DNA of 64,000 nt from Sipunculus nudus (taxonomy: Eukaryota > Annelida > Sipuncula > Golfingiida > Sipunculidae). This document shows, in pieces, positions 1 to 11,352 of this stretch. The position numbers and the translations under genes were made by a program. The stretch covers positions 40,866,362 to 40,930,361 of the forward strand of contig CM049307.1 in the NCBI GenBank assembly GCA_026874595.1, given 5' to 3'. Positions within the stretch are counted from its first letter, which is position 1. Each line of letters starts with the position of its first letter. The notes beneath the pieces are model-generated. The model saw only the letters and a list, made by a program, of their open reading frames with translations. It did not search any database and had not been told where the DNA came from.

Positions 1-1352
1 TTTGAGCTATGGGGCCCCAAAGTACCCCCCAGAATAGTCAAAAATTTCATACAAAAACTTCAATATCTCATTAACTACATCACTGATGGTCATGATTTTG
101 GCATACATATTGATCATGAGATGTTCCATCAGTTCCTACAGACTGGTGGTGCCACCTGTATTTTTCGAATTTTTTATGATTTTTTTTCTCTATTTTTGAG
201 ACTTTTAAAAATGTGGACATCTGTTAACAGGCCACAAATCGTAAAGACTGGACCTAGAATCTTCATTCTTGACATTCTGAGAGACCTATGAAAAGTCTCC
301 ATGGAAACCAGAAATTAGGTCACTGTTACCCATATCCTTTGAGCTGTGGGGCCCCAAAGTACCCCCCAGAATAGTGAAAAATTTCATACAAAAGCTTCAA
401 TATCTCATTAACTACATCACTGATGGTCATGATTTTTGGCATACATATTGATCATGAGATGTTTCATCAGTTTCTGCAGACTGGTGGCACCACCTGTATT
501 TTTCTATTTTTTTACGAATTTTTTTCTCTATTTTTGAGACCTTTAAAGATGTGGTTATCTGTCAACAGGGTACAAATTGACCTAGAATCTTCATTCTTGA
601 CATTCTGAGAGACCTATGAAAAGTCTCCATGGAAACCTGAAATTAGGTCACTGTTACCCATATCCATTAAGTTGTATGACTCCAAAATGCCCCCCAGAAT
701 AATGAAAAATTTGATACAAAAACTCCAGTATCTCAATAACTACAACACTGATGCTCATGGTTTTTGGCATACATATTGATCATGACGTGTTCCATCAGTT
801 TCAGGGGACTGGGTGCGCCACCTCTATTTTTTTCAAATTTTTACAAATTTTTTTCTCTATTTTTGAGACCTTTAAAGATGTGGTTATCTGTCAACAGGGT
901 ACAAATTGTAACAACTGGACCTAGAATCTTCATTCTTGTCATGGAAGGAGGCCCATGAAAAGTGTCTGTGGAAACCTGAAATAAGGTCTCTGTTACCCAT
1001 ATCCTCCAAGCTATAGGACTCCAAAGTATCCCTCGGAATAATGGAAAATTTGAAACAAAAGCTGAAGTATCTGAACAACTAATCCAGAGACCACCATGCT
1101 TCTTTGCATGGATATTGACCATTTAGTGTTTTTATTAGTTTCTGCAGACTGGTGGAGCCACCTGTATTTTTTTTCAAATTTTTTTCTCTATTTTTTAGAT
1201 ATATTAATACAGACACAATCTCAGCCTGTTCGTTAATCTGTATGATGCTTCAGTTGAATGGGTATATACTACCATTCAGATGATAAAATTTCCTTTTGCA
1301 AATCTCTTCCTAGTCAGCTGAGCGTCATGACCCATGGGTCACTTGTTTTTTA
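1..1352. repeat. Array of four ~335-bp repeat units with a shared terminal motif
   Basis: Four diverged tandem units start near 1, 340, 667 and 1005. Each opens with a GAGCTATGGGGCCCCAAAGT-like stretch and runs through an ATTGATCATGAGATG-like stretch to a palindromic GGTGGNGCCACC core. The cores are at 145-156, 483-494, 812-822 (one base lost) and 1151-1162, so spacing is 338, 329 and 339. The array finishes with CAGCTGAGCGTCATGACC and CATGGGTCACTTGTTT near 1315-1351, a terminus shared with other elements in this window. Two more units of the same family lie at 62731-63460. Short ORFs here (for example 423-608, 841-1122) repeat from unit to unit and are not genes. Confidence 0.85.
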
Positions 1353-1874
1353 GCCAATATCACCCAGTCTCTTCACTTCATTTGTTGCTAGTTTACTTTG
1401 TGTTGACCATGAACCATTTTTGCAGAATTGCAAAGAAATTTTATGAACTTCCGTGTTTTCAGCTCAGCTGACTTTCCATCATGCTGAGCTTTAGTGACGA
1501 GTCTTTGTTGGTCTTGTTTATCAGAACCTTTTATTATTTATTAAAACTTTTGTGTTTTTGATCGGCTAACTAGGGTCACAGTGACATACATTCTGCAAGT
1601 AATGAAGCACAAACCTTATATAAGAGTCCTTTAAATACCTTTACTTTTGGTTAACAGTTCATTTGAAAATTATAAATTTAAACAAAATTTGTCAGAGCAG
1701 TTCTCAAAGGAGTTCCAAAACTGATGACTTGAGCTTCTAGGTCAAATCTGTGAAAATATATGATGTCTTTTTTTCTCAAAATTTTATGCATTCAAAATGA
1801 CCCATTTTCTTTGATATATTTGCTCCTACTTCTTGCTCTTCTAAATGTAAGTCTCATCATAACCTCTTTTTCAG
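1353..1874. other. Intron of the unidentified upstream gene, unique AT-rich sequence
   Basis: AT-rich sequence between the repeat array and the first visible exon. It ends in a pyrimidine tract and a CAG acceptor at 1872-1874. I see no further exon here; the gene's 5' part presumably lies left of the window. Confidence 0.5.
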
Positions 1875-2041
1875 TGCTACAAAAGTGGCTCACTCTGCTC
1901 AAACTGAAATCCAAGTCCAGGAGAATGTCATGACTGCTGCAGAGCGACTCTCTGAGTCAATACCAGGGGGCAGCAGTAATGTAAAGACACTCCACCTGAA
2001 AGCAGGAAACTCACCATCACTGCCTATTTATGCATCATTAG
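1875..2041 (+). CDS. Penultimate exon of the unidentified upstream gene
   Basis: 167-nt exon entering with the last base of a split codon and leaving with one base (phase 1). The open frame is the only one that joins the next exon without a stop. It encodes a Ser/Gln/Glu-rich segment ending in SLPIYASL. Confidence 0.7.
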
Positions 2042-3186
2042 GTAAATAAAACAAACATAAATAATCCTGTAATATGAAAGTGGTGAATTAATATTTTAAC
2101 GTTTCAAAGTCATATAACAGTGTCATGGAACTTGTTTGTAAAAAATCATGTAAATAACATTAAAGTCGTTGCTTACTGTGTATCTTTTCTAGCCAATACA
2201 AAAAAGTGGTATTTCAGATATAATTTCAGTGCTTTTGGTAAGAATTTGGCTTTGAAAAGTTAACTTTAATCATTGAACTCCATTCAGTATTAAGAAAATA
2301 ATATTTTACCCGAAAAATAATGGAATTCCAGCATACAATACATTTACAAAATATTGACAATGTGTAAATGAACTCTGTGGTGCAACACTTTCTTTATTAC
2401 AAACTCAAGTTATTATGAAATAGTGCGAGGTAGAAACAAATACCTTCCAGAGGGCAAATACAAAGCAAGTTTCAAACCATTTTCAATTCAGATTTGATTG
2501 AAACCCAGGCTGGGTAATAAAGTTTCACCTAGATATTACCCCTAATTTTATCCCTTATTCTTGTTTGTAAGAGTAATGTGCTATACACAGCCAAACATGA
2601 GTTAAAATGTGAGTGGTTAGATGGCTTACTGTAGATAAGGATGATGAGGTCAGAGCCACTTAGCTTACTACTAATATTCACAATGTGTGTATAACTTCTA
2701 CTGACCATTAAGGGGGGGGGGGGGGGAGGTTAATTGTCTTGGGATACTGTGGCATTTGCAATGCCAAGAAATTTCCAGATTAAATACATTTTCATAAATT
2801 CTGTTTCAGGAGTAGAACACCTGGTACACCTGGACCAGAAGAGAAAGATGGTGGAACTGGATGAGCCGGAAGATGTCACTACGGTGGAGGAGGGCAGAGT
2901 TCAAGTCCTACCTTCAGGAAACATCAACATTATCTTAGAGGACGAGTCACAAACCCCGCAAAAACCAGAAAGGAAGAAGCGGCGGGGAGGAACACTGCAC
3001 ACACTTGTGAAACGCCGGCAAGAATATCGCAAGGAAAAGCGAGCCCTCAAGCAGTCCAAGAAAGCTAATGTAAACTCTAATACAGAGGTCATGGATGAGG
3101 ACTCTAATGATGATGAGACATCGGTGCCTACCACCCCTCCTGTTAAAAGGAGGAGATACAGTGCTAAAGGAAGCAAGAATTCTTAA
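1875..3186 (+). CDS. 3' end of an unidentified gene (two terminal coding exons), probable nuclear/nucleolar protein
   Basis: Two exons join in phase. Exon A (1875-2041) has a CAG acceptor and a GTAAAT donor. Exon B (2810-3186) has a TTTCAG acceptor and ends at a TAA stop at 3184-3186. The split codon G|GA is intact and no stop occurs in the joined frame. The product tail is ~180 residues. It has a Ser/Gln-rich stretch, a short hydrophobic motif (LHLKAGNSPSLPIYASLG), an acidic-mixed segment (KMVELDEPEDVTTVEEGRV), then basic clusters (KPERKKRRGG, KRRQEYRKEKRALKQSKK) and a final PPVKRRRY. Basic clusters alternating with acidic runs are common in nucleolar and chromatin proteins and could act as nuclear localisation signals. 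I do not recognise the family and assign no function. A polyadenylation signal follows 36 bases after the stop. Confidence 0.75.
2042..2809. other. Intron between the two exons of the upstream gene
   Basis: GTAAAT...TTTCAG intron of 768 bp. It contains a 15-base G run at 2712-2726, about 80 bases before the acceptor. No coding signal seen. Confidence 0.65.
2810..3186 (+). CDS. Last coding exon of the unidentified upstream gene
   Basis: The open frame can be read upstream to an ATG at 2734, but a TTTCAG acceptor at 2804-2809 and matching phase with the preceding exon show that coding starts at 2810. The 2734 ATG is intronic. The exon encodes ~125 residues, from VEHLVHLDQKRK to the basic tail ending KGSKNS. 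Confidence 0.75.
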
Positions 3187-3222
3187 ATAATTAAGTACTT
3201 TAGGGCTTTCCTGTACAAATCT

Positions 3223-3228
3223 AATAAA
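3223..3228 (+). promoter_or_regulatory. Polyadenylation signal AATAAA of the upstream gene
   Basis: AATAAA lies 36 bases after the stop at 3184-3186 and is followed by a T-rich stretch, as expected for a short 3' UTR ending near 3245-3260. Confidence 0.6.
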
Positions 3229-3249
3229 TTTTTGTATTTCAGATACCAG

Positions 3250-4999
3250 ATTCTGAATGACAACTTTAATTTTTTTTTTTTACTTTCATTAGATGATATC
3301 ATTTTCATGATAATCCTGAAAGAAAGAAAAATTGTTACAGTATGCCATCGTTTAGCTGGAAGTGCTAAATTTCAAAAGTATGTTACCTGCATTGCATACA
3401 AGAAATCCATACCATATTTGTATACCATATTTACAGGTATTTGAGGCTAGGTACATCAGGGTAACAGGTCTATTATTCCACACATTTTTTGTATCAATAA
3501 ATTGATATGAGTTGTATGTTTGTGAGAAAAGGGTATGCTGAGGCTGCATGGATATACAATGCATGGTCATGATGTTATTGCCCAATAGTGGTGCAAACAC
3601 CATCTTTTAGTAACAAATACTGCACCTATTCATTTGAATTATCTTATGGTATCCTACAGGAAAAACTGGTAATTTTCCTGTATTGTCCTCTCCATGAACT
3701 CGTACTTTTGTTCTGAAAAAAAAATCTTTTCAGAAAAAGTAAATTCTCCACATATCTGGTTTAGTTTCATTTGCTTTACCTTTTTCCTGTTGACCAGTCA
3801 TAGACCCCTGTGCCTGCTTTTGTATATCAATCTGTTCCGAGCCTTCACTCATTCATTACCATAAACCACAAGGGATCAACCATCAGTTAGACACTCAAAG
3901 CAGTAATCAGCCCCCATGCATGCAAAACCCAAGTCAGTGTGACTTTTAATCTGTAAATGAGAGCCATGTTTGAACCAAAAGTGAATTCCCTGTGTCAGTT
4001 TTCAGGAGAAGTTGAAATCACACCCAACATATAGTTGATAACAAAGCCTAGTACCTATGTCACTGATTTTCATATCAGACTTATATAAAGAATTCCAAAA
4101 AAATAATACTTTGAATGTCATGGAAGAAGGTGAATGTTTAACTCCAGATTCTGACATCTGTGAAAAACCACTGCATTATTTGAATAATTCCGGTCATGGT
4201 TCTTGGAATGCAAGATTCTTAATTCAAGTTAAATTTATTAATTAGTTATCATAGTATATATTTACCTATTCAACTCAGTATCAGTTTTGAACTGCAGAAT
4301 TGCACTTACCAGTAAATTTGAATGTACCTCCTATCAGATGTATGTTGCAATTTTCATAGTTGTCATCAGTATGTAACATTTAACATTGTACACTGGTTTT
4401 ATGTTAGAGTAACTAACAATACACATTTACAAACAGCATTTTTACCAGTAAGCTTATGGTTTTATCGGAGTTCTTAAATATCTGGTCTGTATGTAATAAA
4501 ATACTTTTTTAATAATTGCACCAGTGAAGTATAATCTCAGATCGTATCAACTTGAGCATGAAAATATTTTGTTACATTGAATTTCATAGAGATTCCATGT
4601 AAATGTGGGTACATGAATATGAACACCACAAATATTATGATTAAAAAAGAACGACTCTGGTTCTTTGGTTTCTTTTTATTCTAAAATTTTCAGTATGTCT
4701 CTGCATGTTTGTAAATTGGCCAAAGTTTGTTTTGTGGTGTTGATCATATGTGATTGTTTAAATAGCTAATTATTGAAATTCACTACAGGTACCCTTTAAC
4801 AGTGCAAAAAAGAGCAGTTGCCGTGTTCTCAAACTTGAGGACTGCTTAGCTGTGAGAATTTCACAGTCATGCCCAAAATACCAGTCCTTGCTGCCTAATA
4901 CTTCCATTTTGTTGATACTTTGATAATCATAAAATTAAATGTGACCCACAAAAACTACTGGCTCACCATGCCAACCTATTTTATATGACCTTCAGGGGG
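3250..4999. other. Intergenic AT-rich sequence, nothing recognised
   Basis: No exon, RNA gene or clear repeat boundary found. The short ORFs (3232-3444, 3352-3603, 4057-4245) have no splice context and no recognisable product. Confidence 0.5.
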
Positions 5000-6060
5000 A
5001 ACATTTTTAGCGAACCTGTGAGCTAATGCGATGGTGCGGCGGCGTCCGTTGTGTGTCGTGCAGTGTGCGTCGTGCGTCGTCTGTATGTTAACCATACTTA
5101 TCTCAAAAACGGCAGGAGCTAGCATCACCAAATTTTTTGCAAATAATCAGTCATCCAAAAAACTATATCGGATTTTGTTTATTTTTTTTCTAACTGCATT
5201 TTCTTAGATTCTGTAGGGAAAAAGCTAAAAAAGCTTTAAAAATCTTCTTCTCCGAAACTGTCCAGCCAAATTGTCCAATATTTCACAGAAATGATCCCTG
5301 GAACAATCTTTCTCAAGTTTGTTCGAATGGTTTCAATTTGAAGATTTTTGGCCGAGATACAGGAGGTTGAACTTTGTTAACTGTGCAAAAAAGCATATTA
5401 AAATTTAAATCTCAGAAATGGCTGGAGCTATCATCACCAAATTTTATGCCAATGTTGGTCACATAGGTCATATCTGAAATTGAGGTATTGGTGGCGCCAC
5501 CTGCATCGGCCTTTGTTGTACGGGGTCATCATTGCCTGTATCACACTGAGGGCTACAAAAAAACTTCTTCTCTGAAACCATATGGCAAAAATGTTTAATA
5601 TCACACAGAAATAATCCTAGGGTAGTGCTTTCTGAAATTTGTTCAAATGGTCTCTTTTCAGTGAGTTTTGGCTAAGTTATTGGAAGCTGAATTTAGTCAT
5701 ATGCCATAACAGCCCATTTTAGCTCAGTGGCTACAAAGGTTTTCTTCTCAAAAACCACTGTGCCAAATTCTTAAATCTCACACATTAATTATCCTCAGAT
5801 GTTTATAATTCGTTTGTTCAAATGGTTTTGGGTCATTGCTTTTGGGCTGAGTTACGGGAAGCTGAACTTAACCAGTTTGCTGTATCTTCTTATATGAGTT
5901 ATTAACCTGCGAAACATTTTCAACTGATGCCACTGAAGCCAGTTTGTTAAATATTTTACGAGAATAATCCCTCTTATAATAATTGTCATTAATGGTTCCA
6001 TATGAATGATTTTTGACTGAATTATGGAGATTGAATTGATTCATTTTACCATATATGTTA
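5000..6060. repeat. Diverged interspersed element, hairpin/GTCGTCCG-type family
   Basis: Starts near TTTTTAGCGAACCTGTGAGC and has a GTCC/GTCGTGCGTCGT-rich stretch at 5040-5090. It then repeats segments around 'TCTCAAAAACGGCAGGAGCT'-like and 'ATCACCAAATTTT'-like motifs at ~100-200-bp intervals. It carries a perfect GGTGGCGCCACC palindrome at 5490-5501. The right boundary is approximate. It is non-coding and probably an old relative of the hairpin-ended family at 29588 and 53525. Confidence 0.5.
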
Positions 6061-6569
6061 GCTGTGTTATGCTGTTACATCTGGCCTGGCACCAGTTTAT
6101 CATCATCTATTACATCATGCCACTAGAATTTAAAATTCAGGTTATCTTTGGTTAATATTGAAAAACTTTTAAAAAATTTAGATTTATGATTTTAATTATT
6201 CATCATACCAGGCAATGTTACAATCATGAATGTTCAGCTCTCTGTGGCTATATAAAGACAACTGTATGTGGAATATAAATTATTGGTATCCCTACTCAAC
6301 TTAATTCAAGAATTTGCCATCAGTGAGATATATCTGTATTTTAATTTTGCATTCAGTATGCATCCATAATAATTATACATATATCCCTGATTTCTTTTTT
6401 TTTATAAAAAGTCAGCTGAAAAGCATTTTGTATTGGGAAAATTAATTTCAAAGTTATTTCAAGTAGGGACCACTTTTGTGTACAGATGGCAGCACTTGGT
6501 TTACAATTGGCAGATTGCCAGTGCCTTGATGTTGGCCATTAGCCAAGATGATGTCAGCTCTATAAATAG
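6061..6569. other. Intergenic sequence, nothing recognised
   Basis: AT-rich; the ORF beginning at 6433 runs into the tandem repeat that follows and is not supported as a gene. Confidence 0.4.
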
Positions 6570-6840
6570 TTTTGGCACAGTGCCAGGATTGGAAGAAGTG
6601 CAGCCAGGTATAGATCAAGAGTTCACTCAGTGCAGTAGCTGCATTCTATTTATAGCTTTGGCAGACTGCTTACTGCATCATATTTGGCACCCAAGTTCAG
6701 CCTGAATCTATTTATAGCTTTGGCAGACTGCCAACTGTGTCAGATTATGTCACTCAGTGCAGCCAGGTACAGGTCAAAAGTTAAATCAGTCTAGCCAGGT
6801 ACAGGTCAAGAGTTCACTCAGTGCAGTAGCTTGAGGCTGC
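6570..6840. repeat. Degenerate tandem repeats with CTATTTATAGCTTTGGCAGA and GCCAGGTACAGGTCAAGAG motifs
   Basis: The 20-base motif CTATTTATAGCTTTGGCAGA occurs around 6648 and 6707, with a degenerate form near 6560. A GCCAGGTA(T/C)AG(A/G)TCAAGAG motif followed by TTCACTCAGTGCAGTAGC recurs near 6604, 6752 and 6786. The ORF 6433-6705 is largely made of this repeat. Confidence 0.55.
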
Positions 6841-6879
6841 AATTTGTCACAGGTCACTCGGGGGCAACTGCCTTACTCA

Positions 6880-7232
6880 CCTAAGCCTTGTCAGCCCAGT
6901 GCATCAAACTCGGGCGAAGTTTGACCTGTCTATGCGTCTTTGATGGTATTCTCATTTACAAGACAGATGGTGCCACCAACATTGACTTTTGCAGTGTATG
7001 CGCCTGCTTATTTCTACAGAGGAATTTGATACATCAGCCTAAAATTGGGCATGTTTATACATATCGGGTAGCTTTATAGTGTACAAGACTGGTGGCACAA
7101 CCTACAATAATTTTTGCACAGTGTATGTCCCTACTTATTTCACAGGAGGGGTTTGACATATCAGACCGACAATGGGCATATTTATATATCTCTTCGTTGT
7201 ATATAAGTCTGGTGGTGCCAGCTACAATCATT
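6880..7232. repeat. Older tandem units (~130 bp) adjoining element A
   Basis: Diverged units end in GGTGGTGCCACC-like cores near 6970, 7093 (GGTGGCACAACC) and 7211 (GGTGGTGCCAGC), spaced ~120-130 bp. They resemble the core monomers of the element at 7233-8972 but are more diverged. Element A appears to have inserted into, or grown beside, this older copy. Confidence 0.5.
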
Positions 7233-8972
7233 GTATCCGCCAAAACAGACTTTTACGGATACTATGTTTTCAGTCGGACGCCAACGCTGCAGCCATTGCA
7301 GCATAGGTTTCCGGAGAATTCCTCCATAACCACTGGGCACAATTTTTTATAATTCAGAATTATGATCACATGTGAACTGCTGCCCCCTCATTTTTGGTTG
7401 ACCTCTGACCTTTCCTCTCTGCCCAGCGTCCATTTGTGCATCTGTTTCCACACATAAACCCACATATCTCGGGAACCGTTAGACCGAACAGGCTAAAAAT
7501 TTTGCACAAATGTAGCCCTTTGATAGCTTTATAACATGCACTAAAAATGGTGGCTCCGCCTGCAACCATTTTTGCACAGCGTCCACCTGTTCATCTGCCT
7601 TGGGATAAAATCACTCATATCTCAGCAGTTGACTTTTCCACCTGAAATTTTGCAGGTTTATACAACCTGGACAGCTTTCTCGATTTTATGACAGGTGGCG
7701 CCACCTACATTTACGTTTACTCTGCAGACATCCAAGCTCATATCTCGGGAACCGTTTGACCGATAGGGCCAAAATTGTGCATGTGTATTGATCTCACATA
7801 GCTCTTCATCATAGGCAAAAGTGGTGGCGCCACCTGCAACCATTTATGCACAGCGTCCATCTGATCATCTGCCTATGGATAAAATCACTCCTATCTCAGC
7901 AGTGGTTTGACTTATTCACCTGAAATTTTGCAGGTTTATATATTCTGGACAGCTCTCTTGATTTTATGACAGGTGGCGCCACCTACATTCATGTTTACTC
8001 TGCAGACATCCAAGCTCATATCTCGGGAACCGTTTGACCCGTTGGGCCAAAATTTTGCATGTATATAGATCTCACATGGCTCTTCATCATAGGCAAAAGT
8101 GGTGGCGCCACCTGCAACCACTTATGCACAGGGTCCATCTGTTCATCTGCCTTGGGATCATATCACTCATATCTCAGAAGTGGTTTGACTTATCCACCTG
8201 AAATTTTGCAGGTTTATACATCCTGGACAGCTATTTCGATTTTATGACAGGTGGCGCCACCTGCATTCACATTTACTCTGGAGACATCCAAGCTCATATC
8301 TGGGGAAACGTTTGACCGATTGGGCCAAAATTTTGCATGTGTATTGATCTCACATTGCTCTTCTGACTTCATCATAGGCAAAAGTGGTGGCGCCACCTGC
8401 AACCATTTATGCACAGCATCCATCTGTTCATCTGCCTTGGGTAAAATCACTCATATCGCAGCAGTGGTTTGACTTTTCCACCTGAAATTTTGCAGGTTTA
8501 TACATCCTGGACAGCTCTCTTGATTTTATGACAGGTGGCACCACCTACATTCAGGTTTACTCTGCAGACATCCAAGCTCATATCTCGGGAACGGTTTGAC
8601 GGATTGAGCCAAAATTTTGCTTGTGTATAGATCTCACATAGCTCTTCATCATAGGCAAAACTGGTGGCGCCACCTGCAACCACTTATGCACAGCGTCCAT
8701 CTGTTCATCTGCCTTGGGATAAAATCACTCCTATCTCAGCAGTGGTTTGACTTATCCACCTGAAATTTTGCAGGTTTATATATATTGGACTATTTCCTCA
8801 ATTTTATGACAGTTGGCACCACCTACATTCACGTTTACACTGCAGACATCCATGCTTATATGCAACACACCTCACTCTATTCCCCTTGCCACTTAATCCA
8901 TGCCTCACTTCACCCGTCCCACTCTGATTTCTGCGGATACACATAGTCGCTTGTCAACTACCCATATTCTAG
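7233..8972 (+). mobile_element. Element A: tandem-cored, HINE-like non-autonomous mobile element
   Basis: The 5' terminus is GTATCCGCCAAAAC, with a nearby inverted partner in the GATACTATG region that forms a hairpin. A ~300-bp left region follows (TGACCTCTGACCTTTCCTCT; CCACACATAAACCCACATAT), then a tandem core, then a unique right region (CCTTGCCACT...CACTTCACCCGTCCCACT). Near the 3' end the 5' motif recurs inverted (GCGGATACACA), then a weak stem-loop and a CTAG terminus at 8969-8972. Core palindromes GGTGGCGCCACC start at 7694, 7823, 7972, 8101, 8250, 8386, 8534 and 8663. No long ORF is present; the repeated short ORFs (MVAGGATTFAYDEE-like on the - strand) are translations of the tandem unit. 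Identification as Helentron-associated is an inference from the architecture. Confidence 0.75.
7540..8830. repeat. Higher-order tandem array: 278-bp dimers of two ~140-bp monomers
   Basis: The distance between successive palindromes alternates 129, 149, 129, 149, 136, 148, 129. Two related monomer types therefore alternate: one with TCTCGGGAACCGTTTGACCG and one with TCTCAGCAGTGGTTTGACTT. Both share a CATATCTC...GTTTGAC...AAATTTTGCA framework and both end in the palindrome. Confidence 0.85.
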
Positions 8973-9800
8973 TTTTAAAATGTCCTAGTCTGAAACTTGC
9001 AGGTCTGAAATGTCCATTTTGCTATAATAATAATGACTAAGGTAGATATGCAGGACTTAAGAGGATCAATATTAAAATTTAAAAATAAACCTCCATTCAT
9101 ACTCCCAAACTTTGCACAGGTTCGCATTAGGCCTGTAGGCCTTGTTTTGCATCATGAACATTATTGCACTGTATTTAGAAATAATTCTTTTCAATTCGCT
9201 CATCCTCTTTTAAGTGCATGAAATAACCAACCATTTTTACATCTCTTGGATAGAGGTCAGACTGTAACATGCCTGGTGGGTTTCAGTATTTAAATCAGCT
9301 GGTCGAAAAAAATGTATATACTAAAGTAAAGAATTTTATTTATTTACAGGTTTAAACAAGAGGAAATCCAGTGCTTTATATTCGATCCTTCGGATTAAAC
9401 TCTGAAAAAAAAACTCCCTGAGCAAGGCTATGTGACACACAGTCAAATTTATCCTGTTCGGTTTGCTGTGTTCAGTGTTTTTGCCAATTTCATGAAAATA
9501 TACACTGGATATTGTGTGCATAAATGGGAACATCGGATGACACCAGTTGAATTTTTATTCCCCATGCAATGATAGCCAGGAACACACATTTTATAAGGCA
9601 TTCAACTTGAACTTGTGCATAAATTATATCACCATTTCCTACAGCCTGTACAACAAAGCTGTCAGTCATAAAACAGGTAAGGTTTACCTATAAACTGTGT
9701 TTATGAATCTTTACACACATTAGAAAGGAAAAAAAAAAAAACAGTTCACACAAACATTTAACAGTGGGTGTGGTTCATCTGAGTATTTTCAAAAAAGTGG
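8973..9800. other. Intergenic, nothing recognised
   Basis: AT-rich sequence with no exon signals. The ORFs at 9033-9221 and 9336-9533 match nothing I know. Confidence 0.4.
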
Positions 9801-9802
9801 TT

Positions 9803-10085
9803 TTAAGCTCAGGTGACTATAACTCATCTGAGCCATAGGTACAGTCCTTTGTCTGTTGTCCAGCAGGCTGGACATCCATTGACAAGGCACATTTTGAAAC
9901 TGTTTAACCTACGAATCCAAAATTTGACATACAGTTAGGTGTCCCAAAGTTATAATATGATCCATCAATAAATTCAGCAAAGCTTACATATTTATTCCAT
10001 CATTTGCAGTTTTCACACTCTAATCTAGGATAGAATATATGAAGACATTTGACTTTTATAACTGGATTCTGTTCATCTGCAGGGA
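9803..10085 (+). repeat. Partial copy of the hairpin-ended interspersed family
   Basis: Opens with the family hairpin at 9806-9834 (AGCTCAGGTGACTATAACTC then ATCTGAGCC), followed by the GTCC-rich stretch and by CGAATCCAAAATTTGACATA. This is the same order as the copies at 29588, 31962 and 53525. It is cut short near the G tract and SINE that follow. Confidence 0.65.
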
Positions 10086-10089
10086 AGGG

Positions 10090-10362
10090 GGGGGGGGGTA
10101 CAGCGCAGGACTCAAAGCTGGGAGACTGGGATCAAGTCTTAGCTGAGGCGGTGAGATTTTTCACGGTCTCCCCCAACACGGGGTGACCACTCTGCAGGCT
10201 TAATTAATGGGAAGACTGTGCCCCACAGCTGTGTATCACTCACGAGGGTGTCTTTGGGGGTTCCTCAGTGTTATGACCGAGCAATGGGGATGATTACACA
10301 CCCAGGACCCACAGGTGCTGTTGACCCTGGGCCTGGGTGACACCAGGATATAAAATAAAATG
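10090..10362 (+). repeat. tRNA-derived SINE, family 1, + strand copy
   Basis: Starts after a 12-base G run (10087-10098). It has a tRNA-like head with a B-box-like GGGATCAAGTCTT near 10127, then a body with GTGAGATTTTTCACGGTCTC, GCAGGCTTAAT, GAAGACTGTGCCCC and GGGGTTCCTCAGTGTT, and a tail GACACCAGGATATAAAATA. A second copy in reverse orientation lies at 60888-61142 with the same motif order. No ORF. Confidence 0.75.
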
Positions 10363-11164
10363 ATAGGAAGCGAGTGCTACCGCCCTGTCAAGTAGTCCCA
10401 AACCAGAATTGATACTTTGCATATGTACATACTAAGAAGTGGTTATCTCCACACAAAAAAATCTTTTAGAAAATTATAAAAAAAATGTAAAAAAAAAAAG
10501 ACATTTGACATCCAGAATGCTGGATCATTGTTCAATAATTGTCCTTTGGCAAAATTAACACATTTTTTAACCATATTACAATATTAACCACTTCCAAAGT
10601 GACACTATATGAAAAGTTAAAAGAAAGGATAAATAGACAATTTAATATACACTGATTTAAAGAAGTGACTTATTCTTATCGAACCATTTTTCAGGCAGGC
10701 TTTTCTTAAAACAATGATTAAGCCCAAATATTTTTATTACTGCTTTTAATTCAAAAATGATTTTAATTTTAAAATAGTTTGAGTAATCCTGGTACCAAAC
10801 TGTAGTGAACAGGCCTATCAAAAGTGAATAGGCTTCATATCACGTATACGGTCTTATAATACAATCATTCAACGAAACCATGATTTAGACACTTTGTTAT
10901 TAAAGTTTAATATTCATCTGTTATTTATGATGAATTTAAAATCTTACATTTTCAGAGAGAATTTAAATAAGACCAAATATTAAATATGTATGGTTCCAAA
11001 GATTCTTTTTTTATATGCTTTGTTTAAAATACAATGATTCACGTTTAGATGAGCTAACTTTTACATTAACTTTGGATATAGTAAAAATCTATTCAGACGT
11101 GTCCTCTTCTTATTTGCGCAGACGATAAATAGTGAGGAAACCAGTCTAAGTGAATCCCTCCGAT
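10363..11164. other. Intergenic AT-rich sequence, nothing recognised
   Basis: No coding or RNA gene signal seen; short A and T homopolymers only. Confidence 0.4.
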
Positions 11165-11167
11165 AGA

Positions 11168-11352
11168 GGGCGCCATGTACATGGCACTCGGTAAAATCCG
11201 GAATATCCTCGGAAATTCCGAGATATCTCGGAATAAAAGATTAAGCGATTTCCCTCGTCGGACGACTCAAGAAAGTCGGAAAAAAGAACCAATACCAAAG
11301 GAATGAATAATAATCTTCCCATTTCTTTGGGTTTAGTTCTAATCTTCAATTA
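11168..11352 (+). repeat. Left arm of a ~190-bp inverted repeat pair
   Basis: Begins near ATGTACATGGCACTCGGTAA and runs through CGGAATATCCTCGGAAATTC to TTAGTTCTAATCTTC. The reverse complement of 13480-13682 matches it in order with scattered differences. The sequence is itself hairpin-rich (TCGGAAATTCCGA). Confidence 0.75.

Noticed and set aside
2734-2809. ATG at 2734 as the start of a 150-residue gene
   Set aside because: A TTTCAG acceptor at 2804-2809 and phase agreement with exon 1875-2041 show that this part is intronic.
7366-8683. Series of 61-78-residue - strand ORFs with near-identical MVAGGAT...YDEELCEI proteins
   Set aside because: They recur once per 278-bp repeat unit in elements A, B and C and decay with the unit. 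The similarity comes from the DNA repeat, not from protein selection.
7540-8830. CRISPR-like array (palindromic repeats at regular spacing)
   Set aside because: The genome is animal and the 'spacers' are themselves repeated and homologous between units. This is a satellite with a palindromic core.
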